From NCBI GenBank assembly GCA_002313515.1, contig DCBQ01000002.1, positions 1 to 64,000 of the forward strand: 64,000 nucleotides of DNA, given 5' to 3'. This document shows positions 1-8,930 of the stretch, one piece after another. Within the stretch, counting starts at the first letter, position 1. Each line of letters begins with the position of its first letter. The translations under genes and the position numbers were made by a program. Below the pieces are notes generated by a model. The model was given only the letters and a program-made list of their open reading frames with translations, did no database searches and was not told the origin of the DNA. The DNA is from Candidatus Saccharibacteria bacterium UBA1103. Lineage in GTDB: Bacteria; Patescibacteriota; Saccharimonadia; Saccharimonadales; Saccharimonadaceae.

Positions 1-353
1 ACCCAGTTGACTACAGCATAAGCTACGATAGCTACCACCAGGCCTACTATTGAGTAGATTAGAGTATTCTTAGCGCTTTCAACCTGTGACTTATCACCAT
101 GAGCGGTAATATAGCGGATGCCAGAGTAGATAATCATGACAACTGCCAGAATACCCACGATGAAGAGCATGGTGCTAATGATTGTTTTGGATAGGCTATT
201 GACATCTTTACCTCCAGCCTGATTCTTTACTATATCTAGAGTACTATTAGCCTGATCAGTCCCACTGGAGGCGTATGTTAATGCAACCGGCGTCATAGCA
301 GCCCCGAATAACAGACTAATAGCTAAAGCGATTTTCAATAAACTCCTAGTCAT
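1..353 (-). CDS. TrbC/VirB2-like small membrane protein, 3' end cut by window
   Basis: Minus-strand gene running off the left edge. Reading back from the ATG at 353 gives a signal-peptide-like start (MTRSLLKIALAISLLFGAA), a short polar linker, a first membrane helix (TMLFIVGILAVVMIIYSGI), the short loop RYITAHGDKSQ, and a second helix. This two-helix layout after a cleavable signal is the TrbC/VirB2 pilin-like pattern. An AAAGGA Shine-Dalgarno lies upstream. The last 173 bases are identical to the next gene, so the two are recent tandem duplicates. The role as a T4SS pilus or channel subunit is inferred from fold and context. Confidence 0.75.
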   Translation of the reverse strand, partial: MTRSLLKIALAISLLFGAAMTPVALTYASSGTDQANSTLDIVKNQAGGKDVNSLSKTIISTMLFIVGILAVVMIIYSGIRYITAHGDKSQVESAKNTLIYSIVGLVVAIVAYAVVNW

Positions 354-368
354 GGTTGGTTCCTTTTG

Positions 369-734
369 CTAAAACAGCCCAACTACCCAGTTGACTACAG
401 CATAAGCTACGATAGCTACCACCAGGCCTACTATTGAGTAGATTAGAGTATTCTTAGCGCTTTCAACCTGTGACTTATCACCATGAGCGGTAATATAGCG
501 GATGCCAGAGTAGATAATCATGACAACTGCCAGAATACCCACGATGAAGAGCATGGTATTAACAACCTTATCGATGATTCCGTTGAAATCGCTACCACTA
601 CTGGCTTCATCTTTAACCTGATTGGTGCCATTCTGTACACTTTCCTTTGCACCAGCGCTAACGATTGATGTGGGCAGGGTGGCGAACCCTACGATAGCAG
701 CTAGTATTAGAACGCCACGTATTATATTTTTCAT
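369..734 (-). CDS. TrbC/VirB2-like small membrane protein
   Basis: A protein of 121 residues with signal peptide (MKNIIRGVLILAAIVGFATL), a polar stretch and two membrane helices around the loop RYITAHGDKSQ, ending VVGLF. The start at 734 is chosen over an ATG at 752 because a TATAAT box sits exactly 6 bases before it and no Shine-Dalgarno exists; the longer start would lie upstream of the expected transcription start. It is the full-length twin of the gene at the left edge: only the signal and linker differ, while the membrane part is identical in DNA. Pilin or channel subunit of a T4SS-like machine is an inference. Confidence 0.78.
   Translation of the reverse strand: MKNIIRGVLILAAIVGFATLPTSIVSAGAKESVQNGTNQVKDEASSGSDFNGIIDKVVNTMLFIVGILAVVMIIYSGIRYITAHGDKSQVESAKNTLIYSIVGLVVAIVAYAVVNWVVGLF
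385..557. repeat. 173-bp direct repeat shared by two adjacent pilin-like genes
   Basis: Bases 385-557 match 1-173 without a difference that I could find. The repeat covers both membrane helices of the two genes, while the flanking signal and linker regions have diverged. This points to recent duplication or ongoing gene conversion of the conserved half. Confidence 0.85.
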
Positions 735-740
735 AATTCT

Positions 741-746
741 ATTATA
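741..746 (-). promoter_or_regulatory. -10 box of a leaderless promoter
   Basis: TATAAT on the minus strand, 6 bases before the ATG at 734. With a normal 6-7 base distance from -10 to start site, transcription would begin at the A of the ATG. Confidence 0.6.
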
Positions 747-801
747 CAACATATTATTTAATGTACTTAAGCATACGTAAATAACGCTAGCTTGTGACTT
801 T

Positions 802-884
802 AAAACAACCCAACTACCCAGTTGACTACAGCATAAGCTACGATAGCTACCACCAGGCCTACTATTGAGTAGATTAAGGTATTC
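802..884 (-). pseudogene. Remnant of a third TrbC/VirB2-like gene (3' end only)
   Basis: Bases 802-884 match the 3' end of the intact pilin-like gene (371-453) with three differences in 83 bases. Read on the minus strand it still encodes the second membrane helix and the same stop codon, but the upstream part, start codon and first helix are missing; the frame runs back towards the next gene without an ATG. It is best seen as the scar of a deleted or incompletely duplicated array member. Confidence 0.75.
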
Positions 885-909
885 GCATGGATAATAAATT
901 TTAGTTTTA

Positions 910-1284
910 CTATAGTTTGCTTAGTACAAATGTTACAATAGCATAAGCTGAAATTGCAACTACCAGTGCTACTACTGCGTAGATGATAATGTTTTTGGCC
1001 TTGGCGATATGATCGGATTTGCCAGCTGATGTAACATACATTAACCCGCCATAGATAATGACTGCAACCGCTAATAGGCCAATAACCATTAGCATAGTAC
1101 TAATGATATTTCCCCAGAAGTTACTAACTGTAGTATCACTACCTTTACCAAAGTCAGCGCAGACAGACGAGCTCTTGTCGCCAGCTTGCGCGCATGGATC
1201 TATGACAGCTGATGCTGCGGGTGTGATAAATGCCAATGTGGTCAGGGTGGTCAGTAAGGCTAAGATGATTCGATTACTTTTCAT
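910..1284 (-). CDS. TrbC/VirB2-like small membrane protein
   Basis: A protein of 124 residues: signal peptide about 1-26 ending in AASA, two cysteines in the linker (residues about 31 and 42), then two membrane helices separated by YVTSAGKSDHIAKAK. Same architecture as its neighbours, but the DNA is no longer alignable by eye, so it is an older paralogue. Its ATG overlaps the upstream stop by four bases (ATGA), which implies translational coupling in the operon running from 2387 to here. A T4SS pilin/channel role is inferred. Confidence 0.75.
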   Translation of the reverse strand: MKSNRIILALLTTLTTLAFITPAASAVIDPCAQAGDKSSSVCADFGKGSDTTVSNFWGNIISTMLMVIGLLAVAVIIYGGLMYVTSAGKSDHIAKAKNIIIYAVVALVVAISAYAIVTFVLSKL

Positions 1285-1580
1285 TTTTGTATATTACCTA
1301 ATACCCATGTAATTATGCTATAGGCTGAAATAGAGACAATTAAGCCGACTATTGCGTAGGTCAGAGTCATACGAGCCTGTTTGTTCTTACTGGAGTCACC
1401 GTTGGAAGTTAGAAATCTAAATGATCCAACTAAAATCATAATTATACTAATAAAGCCTATTATGAAGAATACGGTGCTTACGATATTCTGTACAATACTG
1501 TCGGCAGAAACCGAGGGGATATCGACGTTTCTGGCTGTACCAGTTACACTAATTGTTGCCGCTAGTAGTCTGCTCATCAT
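1281..1580 (-). CDS. TrbC/VirB2-like small membrane protein
   Basis: A protein of 99 residues with a very short N-terminal part, then two helices (VFFIIGFISIIMILVGSFRF and LTYAIVGLIVSISAYSII) around TSNGDSSKNKQ. It lacks the cysteines of its neighbour. The ATG at 1580 shares a base with the upstream stop (TAATG), and the stop overlaps the next start (ATGA), so it is coupled on both sides. A second ATG directly follows and could also be used. The family call rests on helix pattern and context. Confidence 0.72.
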   Translation of the reverse strand: MMSRLLAATISVTGTARNVDIPSVSADSIVQNIVSTVFFIIGFISIIMILVGSFRFLTSNGDSSKNKQARMTLTYAIVGLIVSISAYSIITWVLGNIQK

Positions 1581-2023
1581 TATGCTCCCAACCTCGAAAC
1601 AATAAAGCCGATAAATATTGAGGCCATAGTGGCAATAACTAATCCGATGATAGCCTTAAATATCGTGTCCTTGGCGCTGGCTAGCCGACCAGAATCGCCC
1701 TGCGATGTCATATATCGGATGCCTCCCCATATCACAAAACCGAGTGCTACTAGTGCAGAGGCGCGGACTGCCATATCTACGATGTTTAGTACTATAGTAG
1801 TAACAACGGAGCCTAAATTAGCACTACCTCTAGTCATAGTTACGACGCCGTTCTCACAATTTAGGCCACGGTACCAATTAGGAAAGCCTAAAAACTGCGA
1901 ATTAGGGGTACAAGTGCTCGCCATAGCAGGTGTGCTAGTTAGCGTAACTGTAAATCCCAATAGGGCTGAGGTTGTAGCTAGCAGGACGGCTAGCGATGTA
2001 ACAAAATTCTTAATTTTAAGCAT
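1580..2023 (-). CDS. TrbC/VirB2-like membrane protein with disulfide-type ectodomain
   Basis: A protein of 147 residues: signal peptide (MLKIKNFVTSLAVLLATTSA) to about 33, a periplasmic or extracytoplasmic segment with two cysteines (CTPNSQ and LNCENG) that could form a disulfide, then two membrane helices around MTSQGDSGRLASAKD. The start at 2023 is preferred to one at 2074 because a GGAGGA Shine-Dalgarno precedes it; the start lies 8 bases inside the end of the upstream gene. Likely another pilin-like or minor subunit of the same machine. Confidence 0.72.
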   Translation of the reverse strand: MLKIKNFVTSLAVLLATTSALLGFTVTLTSTPAMASTCTPNSQFLGFPNWYRGLNCENGVVTMTRGSANLGSVVTTIVLNIVDMAVRASALVALGFVIWGGIRYMTSQGDSGRLASAKDTIFKAIIGLVIATMASIFIGFIVSRLGA

Positions 2024-2387
2024 TGAACAATCCTCCGGGTACCAAGAAATTAATAATGGAGAACATACCCACATACAATATCAGTGCGATAACGGCGTTT
2101 CGAATAACGCCAATGCCTTGTTCGGCTCGGCCTTTATTTCCACCACTGGACGAGTACAAAATCGCACCGTAAACTACACCGCCGATAATAGCCAATACTA
2201 CAGCGGCTGATGCCCAGTTGAATATGGTTATAAACATGTCGATAATGGGGTTGCTACCGCATCCCCAGTCGAAGGTTGTGCCGTGTTTAGTGTTGCACGC
2301 ATCAGCAGAAACAGGTAAGGGTAAAGCTATGGACGCTGTTACCGCTAATATATATGCATATATTGCCTTTACCTTACCTCTAATCAT
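2016..2387 (-). CDS. Small two-helix membrane protein, first gene of the pilin-like operon
   Basis: A protein of 123 residues: signal or first helix (IYAYILAVTASIALPLPVSA), two cysteines (DACNTKHG, WGCGS), and two membrane helices with the loop SSSGGNKGRAEQG, similar to the downstream TrbC-like proteins. Start at 2387 is chosen because TATGAT lies 6 bases before it; the more distal ATG at 2414 would precede the transcript start. It heads a tightly coupled operon of four genes and faces the VirB6-like gene divergently. Confidence 0.7.
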   Translation of the reverse strand: MIRGKVKAIYAYILAVTASIALPLPVSADACNTKHGTTFDWGCGSNPIIDMFITIFNWASAAVVLAIIGGVVYGAILYSSSGGNKGRAEQGIGVIRNAVIALILYVGMFSIINFLVPGGLFNA

Positions 2388-2461
2388 GCTTATATCATAA
2401 ACTAATCTATCCATAAACGCAACGTTGAGTTTTTAGTGGTTATACTTTAGTATAATAGCAT
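2388..2461. promoter_or_regulatory. Divergent promoters between pilin-like operon and VirB6-like gene
   Basis: The minus-strand -10 box is TATGAT at 2399-2394, 6 bases from the ATG at 2387. The plus-strand -10 box is TATAAT at 2451-2456, 5 bases from the ATG at 2462. Neither gene has a Shine-Dalgarno, so both transcripts would be leaderless. Confidence 0.6.
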
Positions 2462-4498
2462 ATGAAATTGAGGTGGCAGCGAGGGCGTAGTCTACTACTC
2501 TTTGCAGTTGTAGCGTTTTTCGTTGGTGCCATTAGTCTCACGATTACAAATGGTACAGCTAGCGCCAAAAAGGCTGTACAGTTGACTAAGGCGGAAGCTA
2601 GTAATGCTGTGGTTGCCGAGGCCGATACGCAGGCAAATTGCACTGAGGGTACATGGGACGGTAATAAATGTAGGCCACCAGCAGACAACGTGCAGCCTAC
2701 CGAAATCAAAGAAACTGATAAGGAAAATAAGACCTGTAAGCTAGGTACTTGGCTAGATTGGCTAATCTGTCCGACTATGATATTTCTAGGTTCACTAGCG
2801 GACGGATTCTATAATCTAATCGACGGTTTACTAGAGGTGGATTCTAGTATGTTCAATACGAATAGCGCGACTTATCGTGTGTTTAGCTCGTTCTTGCCAA
2901 TTGCTAACATTATCCTAGCGATTGTGTTTATCATTATTATATATTCCGAAGCGACAGGAAATGGATTTGGTGCTTTATCTAATTATAGTGTTAAGAAGCT
3001 GCTACCTCGTCTAATACTGTTTGCTATCATGATTAACCTCTCGTGGTGGCTGTGCGCGGTCGCAGTGGATATCAGCAATATATTAGGCGCTAATCTAAAG
3101 GACTTCTTTGGCGGCGTGGGGCTGGACTCACTAACAAAACAGGCGCCCAGTTGGACTAACGCAGCGGCTAATACTAACGGTGGCTACCGAATAACGTCAA
3201 CTAACATTGTGGCGGGCGGTGTAATGACCACGCTAATACCTATAGTTGGTGTTGCACTATTCGGTCAGCTTGCTATGCTGGGTACACTGATACTAGCGGT
3301 AATATTGGTACTAGTGATGACCTATGTCATATTGATTGTCCGTCAGGCTGGAGTACTTCTGCTGTGCATTATTGCACCGGCTGCCATTGCGATGGCCATC
3401 TTACCAAACACTAAAAAGCTTTTTGGTAAATGGAAGCAGTGGATGTTGGCTATGCTTATAACCTATCCAGTGATCTCGCTAATATACGGAGCTTCGGACT
3501 TGGCGTCACGAATTCTATCTACGGCGGCTGGTGATGACAACTGGACGCTAGCCTTGGCGGGTCAAGCTTGTCGGGTAATTCCACTTATTGCGGCGCCGTT
3601 TGCTATCCTAGCCTGCTTAAATGGTGTTGGCGCCATGGGTGCTGCTATCGGTGGCTTTGCGGTTGGGCGAGTATCATCGCAGTTAGGTAAAGCTAGCCAG
3701 CGGCGTAAGCAAGGCTATGAAAAGTCCTGGGCGCACCGTCGGGCGGTACAGGGACAGAGCGCGGTGGCAGGTGCAATGGTACATAATCGTGTGCTGGGGC
3801 GTTTTGCAGGTGCTAATACGCGCGAAGCAGCGGCAAGGTATGCAAACATGGAACAGCAACGTTTTGATGATGGCGTCAAGGCGGCTAGTGAGGGAATTAA
3901 GGCTAACTACACGGCGGCTGAACGACGTCAAATTGCTAAAACTGGTACCCTGAATGGGCAAAAATTCGACGCCTATCAGCGGGCGGCGGCACTGCGCGAT
4001 CAGAAGGATAATATGACTGGGGCTGACTATGATCAGATGATGGAGAACGTGGCCAGCGAGACCGCTGGCATGAAGAGCGGCGAAGCGAAACGACTGGGCA
4101 TGGACCGCCTGTCGTCCGAAGTGGCGTCGGCGGCTATTGATAGCAAGAAGGCATCAATGAGCAACGCCGATATTAACCGCCTAATGTCGGGTGGCATGAC
4201 GAAGGAAGTTGGTGGCGAGAAACAGGTGGATTACGGAAAGGTGTCTGATGCGCGTAACCAATTCTTAGCTAGCCGCACTGAAGAAGATCTACATAAGGCT
4301 ACTGGCGAAGATATAAAGGGGTGGCAGGAATCCTTGGTGCGCTCATATGCAAATGATGGTCATACGACAGCCGAGGCTAATCAGGCATTCAATGACGACC
4401 TACGCACTGTAGCAGAAAGTTACCGCAACCGCTTGGCATCTAACGCTACTACGCGGATGGGTGATGATGCGCACGATATCGTTGTTCGTATTCGCTAA
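2462..4498 (+). CDS. VirB6/TrbL-like polytopic T4SS membrane protein
   Basis: A protein of 678 residues: signal peptide (residues 1-36), a cysteine-containing ectodomain (C60, C67, C92 and CPTM), then at least six membrane helices between about 100 and 400, including long hydrophobic stretches such as LGTLILAVILVLVMTYVILIV followed by RQAGVLLL. Residues 400-678 are highly charged and helical and probably cytoplasmic. The central part matches the TrbL/VirB6 inner-membrane channel pattern. It is divergent from the TrbC/VirB2-like operon and precedes peptidoglycan hydrolases, as expected for a T4SS-like locus. No ATPase (VirB4/VirD4) is in this window. Confidence 0.78.
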   Translation: MKLRWQRGRSLLLFAVVAFFVGAISLTITNGTASAKKAVQLTKAEASNAVVAEADTQANCTEGTWDGNKCRPPADNVQPTEIKETDKENKTCKLGTWLDWLICPTMIFLGSLADGFYNLIDGLLEVDSSMFNTNSATYRVFSSFLPIANIILAIVFIIIIYSEATGNGFGALSNYSVKKLLPRLILFAIMINLSWWLCAVAVDISNILGANLKDFFGGVGLDSLTKQAPSWTNAAANTNGGYRITSTNIVAGGVMTTLIPIVGVALFGQLAMLGTLILAVILVLVMTYVILIVRQAGVLLLCIIAPAAIAMAILPNTKKLFGKWKQWMLAMLITYPVISLIYGASDLASRILSTAAGDDNWTLALAGQACRVIPLIAAPFAILACLNGVGAMGAAIGGFAVGRVSSQLGKASQRRKQGYEKSWAHRRAVQGQSAVAGAMVHNRVLGRFAGANTREAAARYANMEQQRFDDGVKAASEGIKANYTAAERRQIAKTGTLNGQKFDAYQRAAALRDQKDNMTGADYDQMMENVASETAGMKSGEAKRLGMDRLSSEVASAAIDSKKASMSNADINRLMSGGMTKEVGGEKQVDYGKVSDARNQFLASRTEEDLHKATGEDIKGWQESLVRSYANDGHTTAEANQAFNDDLRTVAESYRNRLASNATTRMGDDAHDIVVRIR

Positions 4499-4510
4499 AA
4501 ATGCTATTGC

Positions 4511-4538
4511 TTGACCTCTGCTGATTTAGTTATATAAT
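4511..4538 (+). promoter_or_regulatory. Sigma70-type promoter
   Basis: TTGACC at 4511-4516 and TATAAT at 4533-4538 with a 16-base spacer. Unlike most promoters here, this one has a good -35 box and gives a leader of about 50 bases with an AAAGGA Shine-Dalgarno before the ATG at 4596. Confidence 0.7.
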
Positions 4539-4595
4539 GCATATCATCAGGGAGTAATACCTTGGTAGAGAGTACGCAATAACTGAAAGGAACTT

Positions 4596-5552
4596 ATGTC
4601 TGAGAAGCTAAACAACTCAAGCGACAATTTTAACGGTGGACCAAACGACTGGGAGAACGCGCCTCTGTCGTCTCAACCAAATGAAGATTCTGAAATTAGT
4701 GAGGCGTCAGCGAAAACCCCAAAAAGTAGCGAACTGGAATCTGAATCACAGTCAGAATCAAAATTCAGCAAATTGTTAAACTCTCCAATTAAGAAAGCGG
4801 TCGCCGCAGTAGCAGTGGCCACTTTTGCTATTGGTGGTTATTTAGCGGTTCGAGGAGTGTCGGATAATAAAGATGGCGAGGGTACGTCGACCTCGCAAGT
4901 CGCCGAGGGTAATGGATCAGCTAAAGGCGGTGAGTCTGAGGGCGTAGCTAAACAAGAGGCTGATTTTGGCCCGGGGTATAAGACGTTTGAAGTAGTGACG
5001 GACGATGGCTCTAAAGCTAAAATTGGAATACCTGAAGAGATGCAAAAGGATTTTAAAGTACACAAAACTGATAATCCAGCTAGTATTTTTGGACTTGCCG
5101 AAAATGGTTCTAGCTCAGAGAAGTATTTAGATTTGTTCATTGACGATGTGTCAGCAGATAGAATTCGGGTCAACGCGGGGTGTGTGTTATCAGTTGGGTG
5201 TTCTGATCAGTATATAACTTATAGAAACGATGAAGATTGGAATGAGGTCTTGAGTCTGGCAAAGGAAGATCCTGGGTATGTGGATGGCCAAGTGGAGCTA
5301 TACAATGATGCCCCTACCGATTTAAAACGAGCAACTTTCACCTTAAGATCCTTAAACGGAGGATACTCACACCGTTATCTAGGTGTATTTAAGAAAAATC
5401 CTGATGGCAATTTGATCATGGATGAGTCGGGCGGTGCTTTAAATGTTGACCCTAATACGCTAGTGGTTGTGCGTATAGTCATAGAAGATGACACATCTGA
5501 TAATACTGAATTTGACAAGGTGATTGACAGTATAAAAGTCCAGTTCGAGTGA
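4596..5552 (+). CDS. Membrane-anchored extracytoplasmic protein of unknown function
   Basis: A protein of 318 residues that I do not recognise. Residues 1-60 are acidic and Ser/Glu-rich with no signal peptide, then one helix (AVAAVAVATFAIGGYLAV, about 68-86), a Gly/Ser/Glu linker, and a C-terminal globular domain (about 130-318) with two cysteines (CVLSVGC) in a likely small disulfide loop. It has its own promoter and an AAAGGA ribosome site. Its position inside the T4SS-like locus suggests a surface accessory role, but nothing in the sequence names one. Confidence 0.6.
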   Translation: MSEKLNNSSDNFNGGPNDWENAPLSSQPNEDSEISEASAKTPKSSELESESQSESKFSKLLNSPIKKAVAAVAVATFAIGGYLAVRGVSDNKDGEGTSTSQVAEGNGSAKGGESEGVAKQEADFGPGYKTFEVVTDDGSKAKIGIPEEMQKDFKVHKTDNPASIFGLAENGSSSEKYLDLFIDDVSADRIRVNAGCVLSVGCSDQYITYRNDEDWNEVLSLAKEDPGYVDGQVELYNDAPTDLKRATFTLRSLNGGYSHRYLGVFKKNPDGNLIMDESGGALNVDPNTLVVVRIVIEDDTSDNTEFDKVIDSIKVQFE

Positions 5553-5566
5553 TAAATTATATGCTT

Positions 5567-5603
5567 AGTTCAATAAAGCGAGCTTGCCTCGCTTTATTGA
5601 ACT
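5567..5603. terminator. Perfect 16-bp-stem hairpin, possible terminator
   Basis: Arms 5567-5582 and 5588-5603 are exactly complementary with a 5-base loop. There is no clear T-run after it, so it may act as a processing or stability element rather than a classical intrinsic terminator. Confidence 0.5.
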
Positions 5604-5648
5604 AATGGGTTTATGGTAATATAGAAATATTAAATTAAGGGTAGGTGG

Positions 5649-8600
5649 ATGCCAACATTAAAGAATCGTAAACCAGCAGTTGCTGATGAAGTTATCCAAC
5701 AATACGTCCGTAATAGTCAGGGCGTTGATGCTAATGGTCTACCTACTAGGAATTATGTTGACCAGGGCCTTCAAGACGCTGAGGACTATGCCAACGGCAT
5801 GACGGATGATGACTATAGTCAAATCCAGGATTATGCCGATAACGCTCAGGACTATAGCACACCGACCGATCAATCAGCTGGCGTCAACAAGGACCTGCAG
5901 CAAGCCGAGCATCGACAAAGTGATTCTAACACTAGTGTCCAAAACAATCAGAGTGACAATAGTGGTAGCCGAGCCCAGAGGCAAACTAGCAAGCAAGAGA
6001 ATGCGGTAAATTATCGCGGCGGCAACACCAGGGGCAAGTCTAAAGGTGGCATTAAGGGTGCTATTGGTCGCAAAATTGGTATGTGGATTCTGGGCATTAG
6101 TGCAACTGCCATTATTGGCCTGGGCATTGGTGGAGCCTCTAGTGCATCACTGTTACTACAGAGTATTGTCCAGCGTATCGATAATAGCCCTCTAAACGTT
6201 GGCGATTGGGCATCAGACTTTCATAGCCGAAAGATCTACAAGCATACGCTAAAGGCTATGAAGGGGTGCCAGAGCTCAATATTTAAGGCCTGCGATCGTT
6301 TCAAAGACATGAGTGAGCGCCAACAGAAGAAGTTTAAGCAAAACGGTTGGAAGATGTACGATGCCGATGGTAATGAAATTACCGACATTAAGGGCAAAAA
6401 GGAGGTGCGTTCGTTACAGCCGCCTGATGATATCGAACTGCCAACAAAAGTTGGCGATAAAGATATATCAAATCGTCGTTTGGATGCCGATACACTAGTA
6501 AATGCCATGGATAAGAGTCCATCACTTCGCAAGAGTATGAGCGGAGTATATAATCCGCGCTTTGGCAGTTTCTCGGATAGTGCCTTTATGAAGTTCCTGA
6601 GCAGATTTAAATTGAAGAAACGTTCTAGCGTAGACGGTAGTACCACCAAAGAGATGGATGATCAGATGAGGAAGACAGTGGACGAGGATACCAATGAGGA
6701 TGATGAATCGAGTTCAGGCGGCACAGCCAAAGAATGTACGGATCCAGCGAAGAAAGGCAAGTTCTGCGTTGACGGAGATGGTGCGGAGATTGAGGACGCT
6801 AAAAGTCTAGACGACGCGCAGAAGAAAATAGACGGTGGAAATGAGACTTTTGACGCAAAGGCGAAGAATAATCCAAAGGATGACCTAGACGCTACAACAG
6901 ATCGAATTACAGGAACTGGCATAAAGAATAAACTATCGAATTGGTTCTCCTCTGGTAATGTTCAAACGTGGTATTGCTCGCTATACAATGGTGCGCGCGG
7001 TGTTAGCACGGCTATTAAAATATTCAAGTCGCGTAAATTACTAACTTTTGCCTTGCAATTTCTAACAACCGCATCGGCGATTATGGCAGGTAAGGCTACG
7101 GCTGAGCAAGTTCAGTATTTGGGCGATACGTTGACTCAAGTGACTAAGGACGATAATACCAATGAAATCATTTCGGGTTCTGGTATGGACTCTGCCAATA
7201 TGAAGTTTGCCTTATACCAGCAGGAGAGCGCCCCGACCGTTTCGTCAATGAGCTACAAGGCGTCGTTGACTGGAAATGATCCAGTTGGAATATTTGCCCT
7301 AGGTATGGCTTCTGTTGCTGGTATAATATTTCCAGGTTTTTCGGGTGTTAAAGGGGCAAATTACTCCTGTAATGCATGGATGTCTTCGGCTATGCAAACG
7401 GGTTTATTGATAACTGGAATAGCATCTGACGCCTGGTCTTTTGTGGCGGGTGCGGGGATTGGTACCGTGGTGAAGAAGGCTATTGAGAGTGGTGTATACA
7501 AGGCTGTAAGAGAGACGGTTGAAGCTGTTATTGAGAAAGCTGTATCAAAGAATTTTGCTAAATTAGCCTGGAATAAGATTAAAGATAGTAAGAGTCTGCT
7601 GATGGGTGCTGCCCTAGATATTGGTGGTGGTATGGCGTTCGATAAGATTGCTGAAATTATCCCGACTATGATAACTAACGCTATGGTGGGCGGTATCACC
7701 GACGGTCTGAAAGGAGAGAAAGCGGGAGACGCATTGTCAGCAGGCTATGACGAAATGTTCTCTAAGTCATTTAAAAACCGCGGCGGTGCGCCACTACACA
7801 CTAACGAAGCTGTGGCTTATAAGGCTAAGATGGAACAGCGCGCTCTTGCTTATGCCGAAGAGCAGCGTGTTGGCGCTAAATGGTATGACATCTACAATTC
7901 GTACACGGCACTAGGCTCGGTTACTAGTGAATTGGCTATTAATATGAGCGGCGCGTTAAGTAGTCCGTCGATGTTTATCAAGCGTGTAGCGGGCGTGGTT
8001 AGCCGTGGCTACGCTAGCATTAAAAATCCTTTAACAGCTAAGGCGGAGGATACTGCTAGCTATCAGTGCGACGACCCGGACTACGCTAACTTAGGCCTGG
8101 CCTGCGACTACAATGGTACACTGGTTTATGGTCAAACTGAGACATATGATCTTGAGCAGCTAGTTCCAGAACTATATTCAAAGGGTTTGATTAATGAAAG
8201 TGGTGATCCAGAAGGCAAGTTTCAGAATTTCATAGATGAATGTATTGAATCTGAATACGCTCCCGGATCATATCGATCGGAATCTCACTCTGTGGCAGGT
8301 AGTGAAGGAGAGAATTGTGTTAACGGCGCTGAGATACCAACGGATTCAGGTGGCAAAATTGCAGTAAATAAATTATATGACTATTATCAGGATCTCCAGT
8401 CGCAGAAGGCCATGGACGAAGAGCCAAATAGCAATGGCGACGGCAATGGCGATAGCAGTTCAGATGATATTTCAATATCAGGCAGCCAAGATCCGAAAAC
8501 CTATCAAGATAAATTCCTGAGCGAACATCCAGATGGATGCGCGGTAGGCTACTGTACAAGTTCGAACGGCTGTACCACTATACCGGCTTGGTTTATAACA

Positions 8601-8930
8601 GAACATACCTCATTAAAATATGGCCATGGCAATGGCAATCAGGTTGTTGATCAGCTAGTAGCAGCGAACCCAGGCAAGAATCTAGTTGTGACTAACAAGC
8701 CAACCAAGGTGCCGGCGATATTCAGTACGAATGCGACAGGCATGAATGCAACTGGCACTACATATGGACACACTGGATTGGTGACAGCGATCAACGAAGA
8801 TGGAACTATACAAACACTTGAGGCTGGTGCTGGAATGGGCGGAAAGATGCACACACAGACATTCACACATAAGGCTTCTGATTATGCTACAGCTACTGAA
8901 TTCGTATACATAGGAGATTACTTGAAGTGA
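5649..8930 (+). CDS. Large membrane protein with C-terminal CHAP-like peptidoglycan hydrolase domain
   Basis: A protein of 1093 residues. Residues 1-135 are hydrophilic and Gln/Asn/Asp-rich; a helix at about 145-170 (ISATAIIGLGIGGASSAS) anchors it; the middle is long with further hydrophobic segments (for example about 465-485 and 540-570). The last ~140 residues look like a CHAP/NlpC-type papain fold: C964 and C969 in DGCAVGYCTSS and H1041 in GHTGLV, followed by strand-rich sequence. A T4SS-associated wall hydrolase is inferred. Start at 5649 follows a GGGTAGGTGG purine-rich site. The stop overlaps the next start by four bases. Confidence 0.65.
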   Translation: MPTLKNRKPAVADEVIQQYVRNSQGVDANGLPTRNYVDQGLQDAEDYANGMTDDDYSQIQDYADNAQDYSTPTDQSAGVNKDLQQAEHRQSDSNTSVQNNQSDNSGSRAQRQTSKQENAVNYRGGNTRGKSKGGIKGAIGRKIGMWILGISATAIIGLGIGGASSASLLLQSIVQRIDNSPLNVGDWASDFHSRKIYKHTLKAMKGCQSSIFKACDRFKDMSERQQKKFKQNGWKMYDADGNEITDIKGKKEVRSLQPPDDIELPTKVGDKDISNRRLDADTLVNAMDKSPSLRKSMSGVYNPRFGSFSDSAFMKFLSRFKLKKRSSVDGSTTKEMDDQMRKTVDEDTNEDDESSSGGTAKECTDPAKKGKFCVDGDGAEIEDAKSLDDAQKKIDGGNETFDAKAKNNPKDDLDATTDRITGTGIKNKLSNWFSSGNVQTWYCSLYNGARGVSTAIKIFKSRKLLTFALQFLTTASAIMAGKATAEQVQYLGDTLTQVTKDDNTNEIISGSGMDSANMKFALYQQESAPTVSSMSYKASLTGNDPVGIFALGMASVAGIIFPGFSGVKGANYSCNAWMSSAMQTGLLITGIASDAWSFVAGAGIGTVVKKAIESGVYKAVRETVEAVIEKAVSKNFAKLAWNKIKDSKSLLMGAALDIGGGMAFDKIAEIIPTMITNAMVGGITDGLKGEKAGDALSAGYDEMFSKSFKNRGGAPLHTNEAVAYKAKMEQRALAYAEEQRVGAKWYDIYNSYTALGSVTSELAINMSGALSSPSMFIKRVAGVVSRGYASIKNPLTAKAEDTASYQCDDPDYANLGLACDYNGTLVYGQTETYDLEQLVPELYSKGLINESGDPEGKFQNFIDECIESEYAPGSYRSESHSVAGSEGENCVNGAEIPTDSGGKIAVNKLYDYYQDLQSQKAMDEEPNSNGDGNGDSSSDDISISGSQDPKTYQDKFLSEHPDGCAVGYCTSSNGCTTIPAWFITEHTSLKYGHGNGNQVVDQLVAANPGKNLVVTNKPTKVPAIFSTNATGMNATGTTYGHTGLVTAINEDGTIQTLEAGAGMGGKMHTQTFTHKASDYATATEFVYIGDYLK

